Assembly (NCBI GenBank): GCA_024691985.1
Contig: JAILNC010000133.1
Location: 1 to 35,498, forward strand
DNA from: Oscillospiraceae bacterium
GTDB taxonomy: Bacteria > Bacillota > Clostridia > Oscillospirales > Oscillospiraceae
Length of the DNA stretch: 35,498 nucleotides
Direction of reading: 5' to 3'
Positions 1 to 6,532 of the stretch are shown piece after piece. Position 1 is the stretch's first letter. Every line of letters begins with the position of its first letter. Under the pieces are notes generated by a model. That model saw only the letters and a list, made by a program, of their open reading frames with translations. It ran no database searches and had not been told where the DNA came from. Made by a program: the position numbers and the translations under genes.

Positions 1-609
1 GACGTCGTCCAGATCCTTGAAGAAATCCAGATGGTCGGCCTCGATGTTCAGCACCACGGCCACCGTCGGGTGGAAGGAGAGGAAGGAGTTGTAATACTCG
101 CAGGCCTCCATGATGATGGTGCTGCCGTGGCCGACGCGGTGGCCGGCCTTGAGAAGCGGGAGCGTGCCGCCGATCATGACGGTGGGGTCTTTGTCGGCCG
201 CCATCATGATGTGGGTGCACATGGAGGTCGTGGTGGTCTTTCCGTGGGTGCCGCAGATGCAGAGGGCGTTGGCATAGTCCTTGGAGATCGCGCCCCAGGC
301 CTGGGTGCGCTCGAAAACCGGGATGCCGCGCGAGCGGGCGAAGGCGATCTCGGGATTGTCGTCGTGGACGGCGGCTGTGCGCACGACGAATTCCACATCC
401 GGCGCGATGTTCTCAGCCCGGTGGCCGATGAAGATCTCGATGCCCTTGCTGCGCAGGCTCTCCACGTTCGCGCCCTCGTTCATGTCCGAGCCCGTCACGA
501 GGATTCCCATCCCCTGCAGCACCTCGGCCAGCGAGGACATGGACACGCCGCCGATGCCGATCAGATGTCCCTTCCTGCCGGGGGACAGATAATTGTCAAA
601 TTCAGCCAT
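1..609 (-). CDS. murC: UDP-N-acetylmuramate--L-alanine ligase (MurC), N-terminal part
   Basis: MurC uses ATP to add L-alanine to UDP-N-acetylmuramic acid, the first amino-acid step of peptidoglycan stem-peptide synthesis in the cytoplasm. I translated the minus strand from the ATG at 609: 203 codons run off the window edge in frame. Seen: the N-terminal nucleotide-binding motif GIGGVSMSSLAE (about residues 18-29), the Mur ligase P-loop GTHGKTTTTSM (about 117-127) and the downstream NIEADHLDFF segment. The SD GGGAGAG lies just before the ATG. The gene diverges from udg across a 175-base spacer. The C-terminal ligase domain is outside the window, so completeness cannot be judged. The P-loop and order of motifs make MurC far likelier than MurD, E or F. 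Confidence 0.95.
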   Translation of the reverse strand, partial: MAEFDNYLSPGRKGHLIGIGGVSMSSLAEVLQGMGILVTGSDMNEGANVESLRSKGIEIFIGHRAENIAPDVEFVVRTAAVHDDNPEIAFARSRGIPVFERTQAWGAISKDYANALCICGTHGKTTTTSMCTHIMMAADKDPTVMIGGTLPLLKAGHRVGHGSTIIMEACEYYNSFLSFHPTVAVVLNIEADHLDFFKDLDDV

Positions 610-691
610 AGCACTCTCCCACTGTTTCAGCTTGTTCACAGAACACGCCCATTCGCCACTTGCGGACGATGTGAAAACATGTTAGAATCGG

Positions 692-720
692 TTCGCATTA
701 TCAGTTCGCATTATTATAAT
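692..720 (+). promoter_or_regulatory. Promoter of the udg operon, with tandem 11-bp repeat
   Basis: TTCGCA at 692-697, a 17-base spacer and TATAAT at 715-720. The 11-mer gttcgcattat occurs twice, at 691-701 and 704-714, so it covers the -35 and fills the spacer. The 5' leader to the udg ATG would be about 57 bases. Confidence 0.65.
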
Positions 721-784
721 ACGCGGCGTGCGTTCTTGCAAGTGCTTCTTCCGCCGCGTCCGCCGCCGGGGATAAGGAGGGTCT

Positions 785-1354
785 ATGGACTCCTGGGATG
801 TCCTGAAAAGAGAATGTGCCGCCTGCCGCGGCTGCTCGCTGTGGGAGACCCGGCACGAGCTGGTCTTCGGCGTCGGGAACGAGAGCGCGGAGGTCATGCT
901 CATCGGCGAGGGGCCGGGAGAGCAGGAGGACCGGAAGGGCGAGCCCTTTGTCGGCCCCGCCGGCAGACTGCTGGACGACATGCTCGCCATGATCGATCTC
1001 GACCGCACGAAGGTCTACATCGCCAACGTCGTCAAGTGCCGCCCGCCCGGCAACCGCGACCCGCTCGGCATCGAGCAGGACGCCTGCAGCGGCTGGCTCG
1101 AACGCCAGATCGCGCTGGTCGATCCCAAGATCATCGTATGTCTCGGGCGCATCGCCGCCATGCGCTTCATCGGGCCGGACTTTCGCATCACGCGCGAGCA
1201 CGGCAAATGGTACGACGTCGACGGCCGCCGCGTTACGGCGACCTATCACCCCTCGGCGCTGCTGCGCGACGTGAGCAAGCGGCCCGATGCGTTTACGGAT
1301 CTTCGCAGCATCAGAAAGGAAATCAGAGCTGTCTGCGACAGCGTGTATCTATGA
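785..1354 (+). CDS. Family 4 uracil-DNA glycosylase, Fe-S type
   Basis: Removes uracil from DNA arising by cytosine deamination or dUTP misincorporation, starting base-excision repair. The 189-residue length is usual for family 4. Four cysteines, C14, C17, C85 and C101, sit where this family binds a [4Fe-4S] cluster. The motif GEGPGEQED (41-49) is the uracil/phosphate-site motif A, NVVKCRPPGNRDP (81-93) follows, and TYHPSALL (153-160) carries the catalytic-loop histidine. The start is supported by AAGGAGG five bases before ATG. The stop overlaps the next ATG as ATGA, so the next gene is translationally coupled. The family and role are well established. The link to the downstream DUF2156 and acetyltransferase genes is not explained by any known pathway. 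Confidence 0.94.
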   Translation: MDSWDVLKRECAACRGCSLWETRHELVFGVGNESAEVMLIGEGPGEQEDRKGEPFVGPAGRLLDDMLAMIDLDRTKVYIANVVKCRPPGNRDPLGIEQDACSGWLERQIALVDPKIIVCLGRIAAMRFIGPDFRITREHGKWYDVDGRRVTATYHPSALLRDVSKRPDAFTDLRSIRKEIRAVCDSVYL

Positions 1355-2253
1355 TCGAGTTTCACACCCTGACCCTCTCCGACAAGGAGTGGATCGACCG
1401 GCACGTCTTTTGTGAAAACTGTCCCAGCGCAGACTTCAACTTCGGCAACATGTTCATCTGGGACGTCCACTACCGGCAGCTCGTCTGTCAGTACGGCGAG
1501 CGCACGCTGACCAAGGTCCGCCTGCACGGGGAGCCCGCCTTCGTCTACCCCATCGGCTGCGGGCCGCTGGAGCCGGCGATCGAGGCGCTGCGCGAGTATG
1601 CCGCCTGCAAGGGCTATCCCTTCCGCCTGCGCGGCGTCACGCAGACACACCGTGCGCTGCTGGAGGAGCTCTACCCGGGCCGCTTCGCCTTCACCGAGGA
1701 GGCCCGTTACGCCGATTACATCTACGAGGCGGAGAAGCTCGCCACCTACGCGGGCAAGGCCCTGCACGGCAAGAAGAATCACTGCAACCGCTTCGAGGCC
1801 GAGCACGACTGGTCTTTCGTCGAGCTCACGCGCGAGCTGATCCCCGCCTGTGCGGCGATGCTCGAGAGCTGGACGCAGGACAACGCCGAGCGCCTGGATG
1901 AGAGCATCGTCTACGAGCACGAAGCCATCGAGCGCGCCTTTGACCATTACGAGGCCCTCGGTCTGGAGGGCGGCGTCCTCTTCGCCGACGGGAAGCTGCT
2001 GGGCTTCTCCTTCGGGGAGATGACTTCGCTCGACACCTTCGACACGCACGTGGAGAAGGCGGCCGCCGACGTCAACGGGGCCTATCCCATGGTCTGCCGC
2101 GAGATGGCGCGCATGCTGATGGCAAAGCATCCGGATTTGCGTTATGTAAACCGTGAGGACGACATGGGGCTCGAGTCCCTGCGCCGCTCGAAGGAGTCCT
2201 ACAAGCCCCTGTTTCTGCAGAAAAAATACACGGCGGAGTGGAAAAATGAGTGA
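1351..2253 (+). CDS. DUF2156 (LPG synthase C-terminal-like) protein
   Basis: A 300-residue soluble protein beginning MIEFHTLTLSDKEW. The start is the ATG overlapping the udg stop; the open frame extends far upstream, but that part is antisense to murC or out of frame over udg. The layout resembles the DUF2156 family, whose fold is a tandem GNAT-like pair related to the C-terminal catalytic domain of phosphatidylglycerol lysyltransferase (MprF). The segments GKKNHCNRFEAEHDW (about 148-162) and YVNREDDMGLESLRRSKESY near the end are characteristic. There is no membrane segment, unlike full MprF, so lipid aminoacylation cannot be assumed and the substrate is unknown. The stop overlaps the next gene by 8 bases, giving a three-gene coupled operon. 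Confidence 0.85.
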   Translation: MIEFHTLTLSDKEWIDRHVFCENCPSADFNFGNMFIWDVHYRQLVCQYGERTLTKVRLHGEPAFVYPIGCGPLEPAIEALREYAACKGYPFRLRGVTQTHRALLEELYPGRFAFTEEARYADYIYEAEKLATYAGKALHGKKNHCNRFEAEHDWSFVELTRELIPACAAMLESWTQDNAERLDESIVYEHEAIERAFDHYEALGLEGGVLFADGKLLGFSFGEMTSLDTFDTHVEKAAADVNGAYPMVCREMARMLMAKHPDLRYVNREDDMGLESLRRSKESYKPLFLQKKYTAEWKNE

Positions 2254-3061
2254 CTGGACGCTTCGTGAATATGTCCCGGGGGACGTGCCCGCGATCTCGC
2301 TGCTGTGGCGCGAGGTCTTCGGCGATCCCCTGCGCATGACGGCGGAGTTCTTTGCTCTCCTGCCCGACATGGGCTCCTGCGCGGTCGCCGTGCGGGACGG
2401 GAAGCTGCTCGGCGCGGCGAGCGTTCTCAACGGCTTCGAGCTCGTCACCCGGCAGAAAAAGCGCCCCGTCGTCGGCTATCTCTACGCCGTGATGGTCCGT
2501 CCCGAGGAGCGTGGGCAGGGCCTCGGCCTGGCGCTGACGCGCGAGGCGGCGGAGCTTGCCAGGCGGCGGGAGTCGACCCTGCTGTGTACGCTCCCGGCCA
2601 GCGCCCCGCTCTACGGCTGGTACCGCCGCGCGCTCGGCTTCGAGTGCGTGCTGCACCGAAAGCGCTATGAGACCGGCTGTGATGCGCGCGAGAGCGTCAT
2701 GGAGATGACGAGCACAGAATACCTGCACTGGCGCGACGCTCTGCTGCAGGGGAAAGCCTATCTGCGCCCCTCGAATCCGACGATGGAGTTTGCGCGCCGC
2801 TTTTATGCCTGCTTCGGCGGCGGACTCTACGCCTGCGGCAGCGGGATCTGCGCGGCCTATCTGGACGGGGACGTGTGCGTGATCAAGGAGCTCATCACCC
2901 GCACGCAGGAGGACGCGGCGCTGATTGCGGCCTCGGTGGGCGCGCAGCTCGGCGCGAAGACCGCGGTCTGGTATCTCCCCTCCCGCGAGGGGGAGGCCTA
3001 CATCGCGGCGCCGCCCGGCAGCATCCCGGCGGACTGCGTGTGGAATCTCAGCTTCGACTGA
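2246..3061 (+). CDS. GNAT family N-acetyltransferase
   Basis: A 271-residue protein starting at ATG 2246 (SD GGAGTGG), overlapping the end of the DUF2156 gene. The N-terminal 140 residues form a GNAT domain: the motif A acetyl-CoA loop RPEERGQGLG (about 88-97) and the motif B-like region YGWYRRALGFE (about 126-136). The C-terminal 130 residues have no motif I recognise; they may be a second, degenerate acetyltransferase-like half, as in some two-domain GNATs. The substrate is unknown. It is the last gene of the udg operon, followed by a strong terminator. GNAT membership is clear; anything narrower would be guesswork. Confidence 0.88.
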   Translation: MSDWTLREYVPGDVPAISLLWREVFGDPLRMTAEFFALLPDMGSCAVAVRDGKLLGAASVLNGFELVTRQKKRPVVGYLYAVMVRPEERGQGLGLALTREAAELARRRESTLLCTLPASAPLYGWYRRALGFECVLHRKRYETGCDARESVMEMTSTEYLHWRDALLQGKAYLRPSNPTMEFARRFYACFGGGLYACGSGICAAYLDGDVCVIKELITRTQEDAALIAASVGAQLGAKTAVWYLPSREGEAYIAAPPGSIPADCVWNLSFD

Positions 3062-3163
3062 TCATTTTACAATTCTGAAACATTTTCCGGCTGGTTTACG
3101 TAACATATTTTGGGTAACATAATATCGCAAGCAATCGTGTTCATCTTTTTCATTTTGTCCTCA

Positions 3164-3225
3164 CCACATAACAAAGCAGAGCGGAAACCCCGCTCTGCTT
3201 TGTTATGTGGTTTCTTTTTATTTTT
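3164..3225 (+). terminator. Intrinsic terminator after the udg operon
   Basis: A perfect 21-bp stem (3164-3184 with 3190-3210) with a 5-base loop, followed by a T-rich run at 3211-3219 on the plus strand. It also lies just past the stop of the converging minus-strand PurN-like gene, but no U-tract follows on that strand, so it terminates mainly plus-strand transcripts. Confidence 0.9.
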
Positions 3226-3832
3226 CGATCAAAACCCGGTTGCCGCGGACGGAGAGCTTCCCGGCGCAGTAGAGGCTGACGGACTGGCTGAGGATGCGCC
3301 ACTCGGCCTCCTCGAGCACGCGCCTGCCGAGGGTCTCGGGCGTGTCGTCGGGCTTGACCTCCACGGCGCGCTGGAGGATGATGCTGCCGACCCTGCCGTC
3401 GGCGTCCGCGAAGTAGGCGGTAGCGCCGGTGACCTTGATCCCCCGGTCGAGCACGGCCCGCTGGATATCGCCCTCGGTATCCTCGAAGGCGGGATAGAGG
3501 GCCGGGAAGGTGCCGATGATGCGGTTTTTGAACTGATAGGGCACGACGCCGAGAGGCAGCTCGTAGCCGGCGAGGATGACCAGCTCGATATCCATGTCCT
3601 TGAGCTTGTTGGCGACGGCCATGCTGTGGCTGGTCATGTTGGGGAACAGCTCGGGATCGACCACATAGGCGGGCACGCCCGCGTTGAGGGCGCGCTTCAT
3701 GGCGTACACGTCCTTTGCCGACGAGATCACCGCGACCAGCTCAAAATCCGGTATTTCCTTAAAATACATGGAGTCCAGGATCGCCTGGAGCTTCGCCCCG
3801 TCGCCGGAGACCAATGCAGCCGCACGAACCAT
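3218..3832 (-). CDS. PurN-like formyltransferase-fold protein lacking catalytic residues
   Basis: A 204-residue protein clearly built like phosphoribosylglycinamide formyltransferase (PurN, purine synthesis): LVSGDGAKLQAILDS (7-21, the phosphate loop), VILAGYELPL (85-94), KVTGATAYFADADGRVGS (133-150) and TPETLGRRVLEEAEW (164-178). The residues that do chemistry in PurN are replaced: the Asn-x-His of the NIHP motif is G107 and F109 (IIGTFP), the following conserved His is Y140, and the catalytic Asp position is R147. It is therefore unlikely to be an active GAR transformylase. It may bind a nucleotide or folate as a sensor, or be a relic. The start is ATG 3832 (GTGAGAG upstream); a GTG at 3844 is in frame but has no SD. 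It stands alone, not in a pur operon, with its own promoter. Family certain, function unknown. Confidence 0.8.
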   Translation of the reverse strand: MVRAAALVSGDGAKLQAILDSMYFKEIPDFELVAVISSAKDVYAMKRALNAGVPAYVVDPELFPNMTSHSMAVANKLKDMDIELVILAGYELPLGVVPYQFKNRIIGTFPALYPAFEDTEGDIQRAVLDRGIKVTGATAYFADADGRVGSIILQRAVEVKPDDTPETLGRRVLEEAEWRILSQSVSLYCAGKLSVRGNRVLIEK

Positions 3833-3860
3833 GTTTTCTCTCACCCCGGAATCCGACCTC

Positions 3861-3889
3861 TTGTGTATCCGAAGAAAACAAGGTATAAT
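3861..3889 (+). promoter_or_regulatory. Upstream promoter for the phosphatase operon
   Basis: TTGTGT at 3861-3866, 17 bases, TATAAT at 3884-3889. A 15-base dyad, ATGAACAGCGTTCAT (3888-3902), overlaps its -10 end and expected start point and could be an operator. Confidence 0.5.
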
Positions 3890-3903
3890 GAACAGCGTTC
3901 ATC

Positions 3904-3932
3904 TTGTGTTTCTTCTCACGGTCTGATACATT
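3904..3932 (+). promoter_or_regulatory. Proximal promoter for the phosphatase operon
   Basis: TTGTGT at 3904-3909, 17 bases, TACATT at 3927-3932, about 45 bases before the GTG start. Its -10 overlaps the -10 of the opposing promoter at 3930-3958. Confidence 0.45.
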
Positions 3933-3958
3933 ATACTGTATCCGAGGGCGGCGGTCAA
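3930..3958 (-). promoter_or_regulatory. Promoter of the PurN-like gene
   Basis: On the minus strand: TTGACC (3958-3953), a 17-base spacer and a perfect TATAAT (3935-3930). It predicts a leader of about 90 bases before the ATG at 3832, which contains the ATGAAC-AGC-GTTCAT dyad. Confidence 0.65.
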
Positions 3959-3976
3959 GCGTCAGGAGGCGGTCTT

Positions 3977-5110
3977 GTGACAGAAATTTATGTAATTCGG
4001 CACGTGCAGGCGGAGGGGAACCTCTACCGCCACATGCAGGGCCACTGGGACGGGGACGTCACCGCCCACGGGAAAGAGCAGATGGAGCGCCTGGCAGAGC
4101 GCTTTAGGGACGTGCACATCGACGCCGTCTACTCCAGCGATCTGCGCCGCGCCCGCTTCACGGCCCGGGCCTTCACGCAGGGGCGGAACGTGCCGCTGAT
4201 CCTGGACAGGCGTCTGCGGGAGATCAACATCGGCCCCTGGGAGGGCGAGCCCTTTGCCAACGCGATCTGGGAGACGCCGGCGCTCTTCGAGACCTTTCTG
4301 TTCGACCCGGAGCATTTCTCCCTCGAGGGGGCCGAGACCTACGGCGACGTGCAGAAGCGCGCCGCAGCGGCCCTGCGGGACATCGCGGAGGCCAACCCCG
4401 GCCGCACCGTCGCGATCACCACGCACGGCATCACGATCCGCTGCATGCTGGCCCATGTGCTGGGCATCCCTATCTCCGACACCGAGACCGTCCCGCTCTT
4501 CGCCAACACGGGCGTCGCCCATCTGCGCTATGAGGACGGGCGCTTCACCGTGCTGTCGATCAACGACGCCTCGCATCTGGACGAGGGTGAGCGCGGCTCC
4601 CCGCGGGATCGCGTCTCCCTGCGGCATGTGCCTGTCGATCCGGCGGAGCGGCGGGAGGCGTACATCGACTGTTACGCCGACGCCTGGCGCACGGCGCACG
4701 GCAGTCTTGAGGGCTTTGACGGAGACACCTACTGGCTCGCCGCGCTCGAGCACCGCCGGGCCGATCCCGAGTCCGTGCTGTTCTTCTATGAAGGGGAGCG
4801 CTTCGCGGGGCTGCTCGACCTTGACACGGAGCGCGGCGAAAGTATCGGCGTCGGCTGGATAAGCCTCCTGTATCTCGCGCCCGAATACCGGGGCCGCGGG
4901 CTCGGCGTACAGCTGCTGGGCCGGGCCGTGGTAAAATACCGCAGGCTGGGCCGCAGGACGCTGCGTCTGCAGGCGGCGGAGGACAATGCGGCCGCACTGG
5001 CCTTTTACCGGCGAAACGGCTTCGAAACGCTCTCCTGGACGCCGGGACGGCACGGGAAGATCTTTCTTCTGGAGAAGGACCTGCGGGGGATCGCGCATGG
5101 GGATGTATGA
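3977..5110 (+). CDS. Histidine phosphatase fused to GNAT acetyltransferase
   Basis: A 377-residue two-domain protein with a GTG start; AGGAGG ends seven bases before it. Residues 1-200 are a histidine phosphatase (phosphoglycerate mutase superfamily): the phospho-acceptor motif RHVQAEGN with H9, DAVYSSDLRRARFTA (49-63) and the second catalytic histidine in TTHG (H150). Residues 210-370 are a GNAT acetyltransferase with the acetyl-CoA loop YRGRGLG (304-310) and the AALAFYRRNGFE segment (339-350). The phosphatase domain may act on a sugar phosphate, cofactor precursor or nucleotide; the sequence does not tell. The fusion suggests successive or balanced modification of related metabolites. The stop overlaps the metallophosphoesterase start by 14 bases, so the two phosphatases are coupled. 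Confidence 0.9.
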   Translation: MTEIYVIRHVQAEGNLYRHMQGHWDGDVTAHGKEQMERLAERFRDVHIDAVYSSDLRRARFTARAFTQGRNVPLILDRRLREINIGPWEGEPFANAIWETPALFETFLFDPEHFSLEGAETYGDVQKRAAAALRDIAEANPGRTVAITTHGITIRCMLAHVLGIPISDTETVPLFANTGVAHLRYEDGRFTVLSINDASHLDEGERGSPRDRVSLRHVPVDPAERREAYIDCYADAWRTAHGSLEGFDGDTYWLAALEHRRADPESVLFFYEGERFAGLLDLDTERGESIGVGWISLLYLAPEYRGRGLGVQLLGRAVVKYRRLGRRTLRLQAAEDNAAALAFYRRNGFETLSWTPGRHGKIFLLEKDLRGIAHGDV

Positions 5111-6203
5111 TCGCCCGGCGACGGTGCTGCGCCCGGAGATCGGAAGCGGGCGGCGCGTGCTCGTCGTGTCCGATATCCACGGCAATCTGCCCTACTTCCA
5201 CGGCGTGCTGGAGAGGGCGGGCTTCTCCGGCGACGATCTGCTGATCGTCAACGGCGACTTCCTCGAGAAGGGCGCGGAGAGTCTCAAGACTCTGCGCGAG
5301 ATCATGGCCCTGTGCGAGAGCGGCCGCGCCCTCGCCCTCATGGGCAACTGCGACGACTGGGCGGCCATCTTCACCGAGACGGGCCGCTGGGCGGACAGCA
5401 TCCTCTCCTACATGCGCTGGCGCAGAAGCGGCCTGCTGTGGGACATGGCCCTGGAGCTGGGCGAGGACCCCGCCGCGCTCGACGACTTTGAGGCCTTCAA
5501 GCGGCGGCTGGCCCGGCCCTTTGAGGCGGAGTTCGCCTTTCTCTCCTCCCTTCCCCACGCGATCGAGGCCGGGAATTACATCTTCGCCCACGCGGCGGTC
5601 TTTCCCGACCGCCCGCTCGAGGCGCACACGATCGGCGAGCTCGTCAAGTGCGAGGCCTGGTACAGGCTCGGCTATTCCTTCGACAAGTGGGTGGTCGTGG
5701 GCCACTACCCGGTCGTGCTCTATGGGGACGACATCGTCTGCGCCGACCCCATTGTGGATAAGGAGCGGCACATCGTCTGTCTCGACGGCGGCTGTGTGCT
5801 CAAGGACGACGGGCAGCTCAACTGCCTCGTGATCCCGGACATTCGCAAAGACGACTTCTCCTTCGTCTCCTACGACCCCTTCCCCGCCTTCCGGGTGCTG
5901 TCCGATCAGGCGGCTTCCGCGCGCTCGGCCTATATCCGCTGGGGAGACAGCCGCGTGGAGGTGCTCGAGCGCGGGCCGGAGTTTTCCCGCTGCCGCCACG
6001 TCCGCACCGGCTACGAGCTGGACATCCTGACAAAATACCTTTTTAAGCCGGAGCGCTTTACCGACTGCAACGACTGCACCGACTATGTCCTGCCCCTGCG
6101 CGCGGGGGACGTCGTGCGCGTCGTGGAGACCACGTCGCGCGGGTACTTCGTCAAGCACGGCGGCGTCTCGGGCTGGTATTTCGGAGAATTGGAGGCGCTG
6201 TGA
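5097..6203 (+). CDS. Calcineurin-like metallophosphoesterase with C-terminal SH3-like domain
   Basis: A 368-residue protein. The N-terminal 250 residues have the di-metal phosphoesterase ligands in order: VVSDIHGN (D26, H28), VNGDFLEKG (D54), MGNCDDW (N84), a later His in FAHAAVF and VVGHYPV. The spacing and the GDxxxKG form resemble PPP-type serine/threonine or Ap4A phosphatases. The last 45 residues, YVLPLRAGDVVRVVETTSRGYFVKHGG onward to WYFGELEAL, look like a bacterial SH3 domain. That is unusual for a cytosolic phosphatase without a signal peptide; it may be a protein-binding module. The start is ATG 5097 (GGGGGA upstream) rather than ATG 5103, which is too close to an SD. Coupled to its neighbours on both sides (TGATG with DUF1294). 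Confidence 0.87.
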   Translation: MGMYDRPATVLRPEIGSGRRVLVVSDIHGNLPYFHGVLERAGFSGDDLLIVNGDFLEKGAESLKTLREIMALCESGRALALMGNCDDWAAIFTETGRWADSILSYMRWRRSGLLWDMALELGEDPAALDDFEAFKRRLARPFEAEFAFLSSLPHAIEAGNYIFAHAAVFPDRPLEAHTIGELVKCEAWYRLGYSFDKWVVVGHYPVVLYGDDIVCADPIVDKERHIVCLDGGCVLKDDGQLNCLVIPDIRKDDFSFVSYDPFPAFRVLSDQAASARSAYIRWGDSRVEVLERGPEFSRCRHVRTGYELDILTKYLFKPERFTDCNDCTDYVLPLRAGDVVRVVETTSRGYFVKHGGVSGWYFGELEAL

Positions 6204-6484
6204 TGGAAGCTCTGCCCGTACTAGCCGCGCTGTGGCTCACGCTGTGGAGCCTTGCGCTCTTCCTGCTGATGGGCCGGGACAAGCGCCTGGCCCGGCTTGG
6301 CGCGCGCCGCGTCCCGGAGAAGCGGCTCTTCCTGCTGGCGGCGGTCGGCGGCGCGGTCGGCGGCCTTATCGGGATGTACGTCTTTCACCACAAGACGAAG
6401 CACGCGAGCTTTATCCTCGGTTTTCGCGCCCTCGCGCTCGTGCAGGCCGCGGCGCTGATTTATTTGTTCGTCAGGTTCATGTAA
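6203..6484 (+). CDS. DUF1294 family small membrane protein
   Basis: A 93-residue protein with hydrophobic segments at about 4-22, 43-61 and 72-90, and the family signature MGRDKRLA (24-31), RRVPEKRLF (36-44), GGAVGGLIGMYVFHHKTKHASF (within 50-72). DUF1294 proteins are widespread small membrane proteins of unknown function, sometimes fused to cold-shock domains; no such domain is present here. The ATG at 6203 overlaps the upstream TGA, with GGAGG seven bases before; a GTG one codon upstream is also possible. It is the last gene of the phosphatase operon, with a hairpin directly at its stop codon. Confidence 0.88.
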   Translation: MEALPVLAALWLTLWSLALFLLMGRDKRLARLGARRVPEKRLFLLAAVGGAVGGLIGMYVFHHKTKHASFILGFRALALVQAAALIYLFVRFM

Positions 6485-6522
6485 CGTTCAGCGCCCCCTC
6501 GTCTGAGGGGGCGCTGAACGTT
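6483..6522. terminator. Bidirectional hairpin between converging genes
   Basis: A perfect 18-bp stem (6483-6500 with 6505-6522) and a 4-base loop, lying between the DUF1294 stop and the end of the minus-strand CNNM gene. No clear U-tract on either strand, so efficiency is uncertain. Confidence 0.7.
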
Positions 6523-6532
6523 ATTGATCAGC

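Noticed and set aside
31-2253. A 740-codon open frame on the plus strand
   Set aside because: Its first 440 codons are antisense to murC or out of frame with udg; only the part from 1351 (DUF2156 protein) has an SD and protein-like sequence.
3888-3902. LexA-type box (GAAC...GTTC)
   Set aside because: The gap is three bases, not the four of the Firmicute LexA site, and the neighbouring genes are not SOS genes; retained only as an unnamed dyad.
4560-6158. Long minus-strand frame over the phosphatase operon
   Set aside because: Low-complexity Arg/Ala/Gly product opposite two clear genes; it is a GC-driven shadow.
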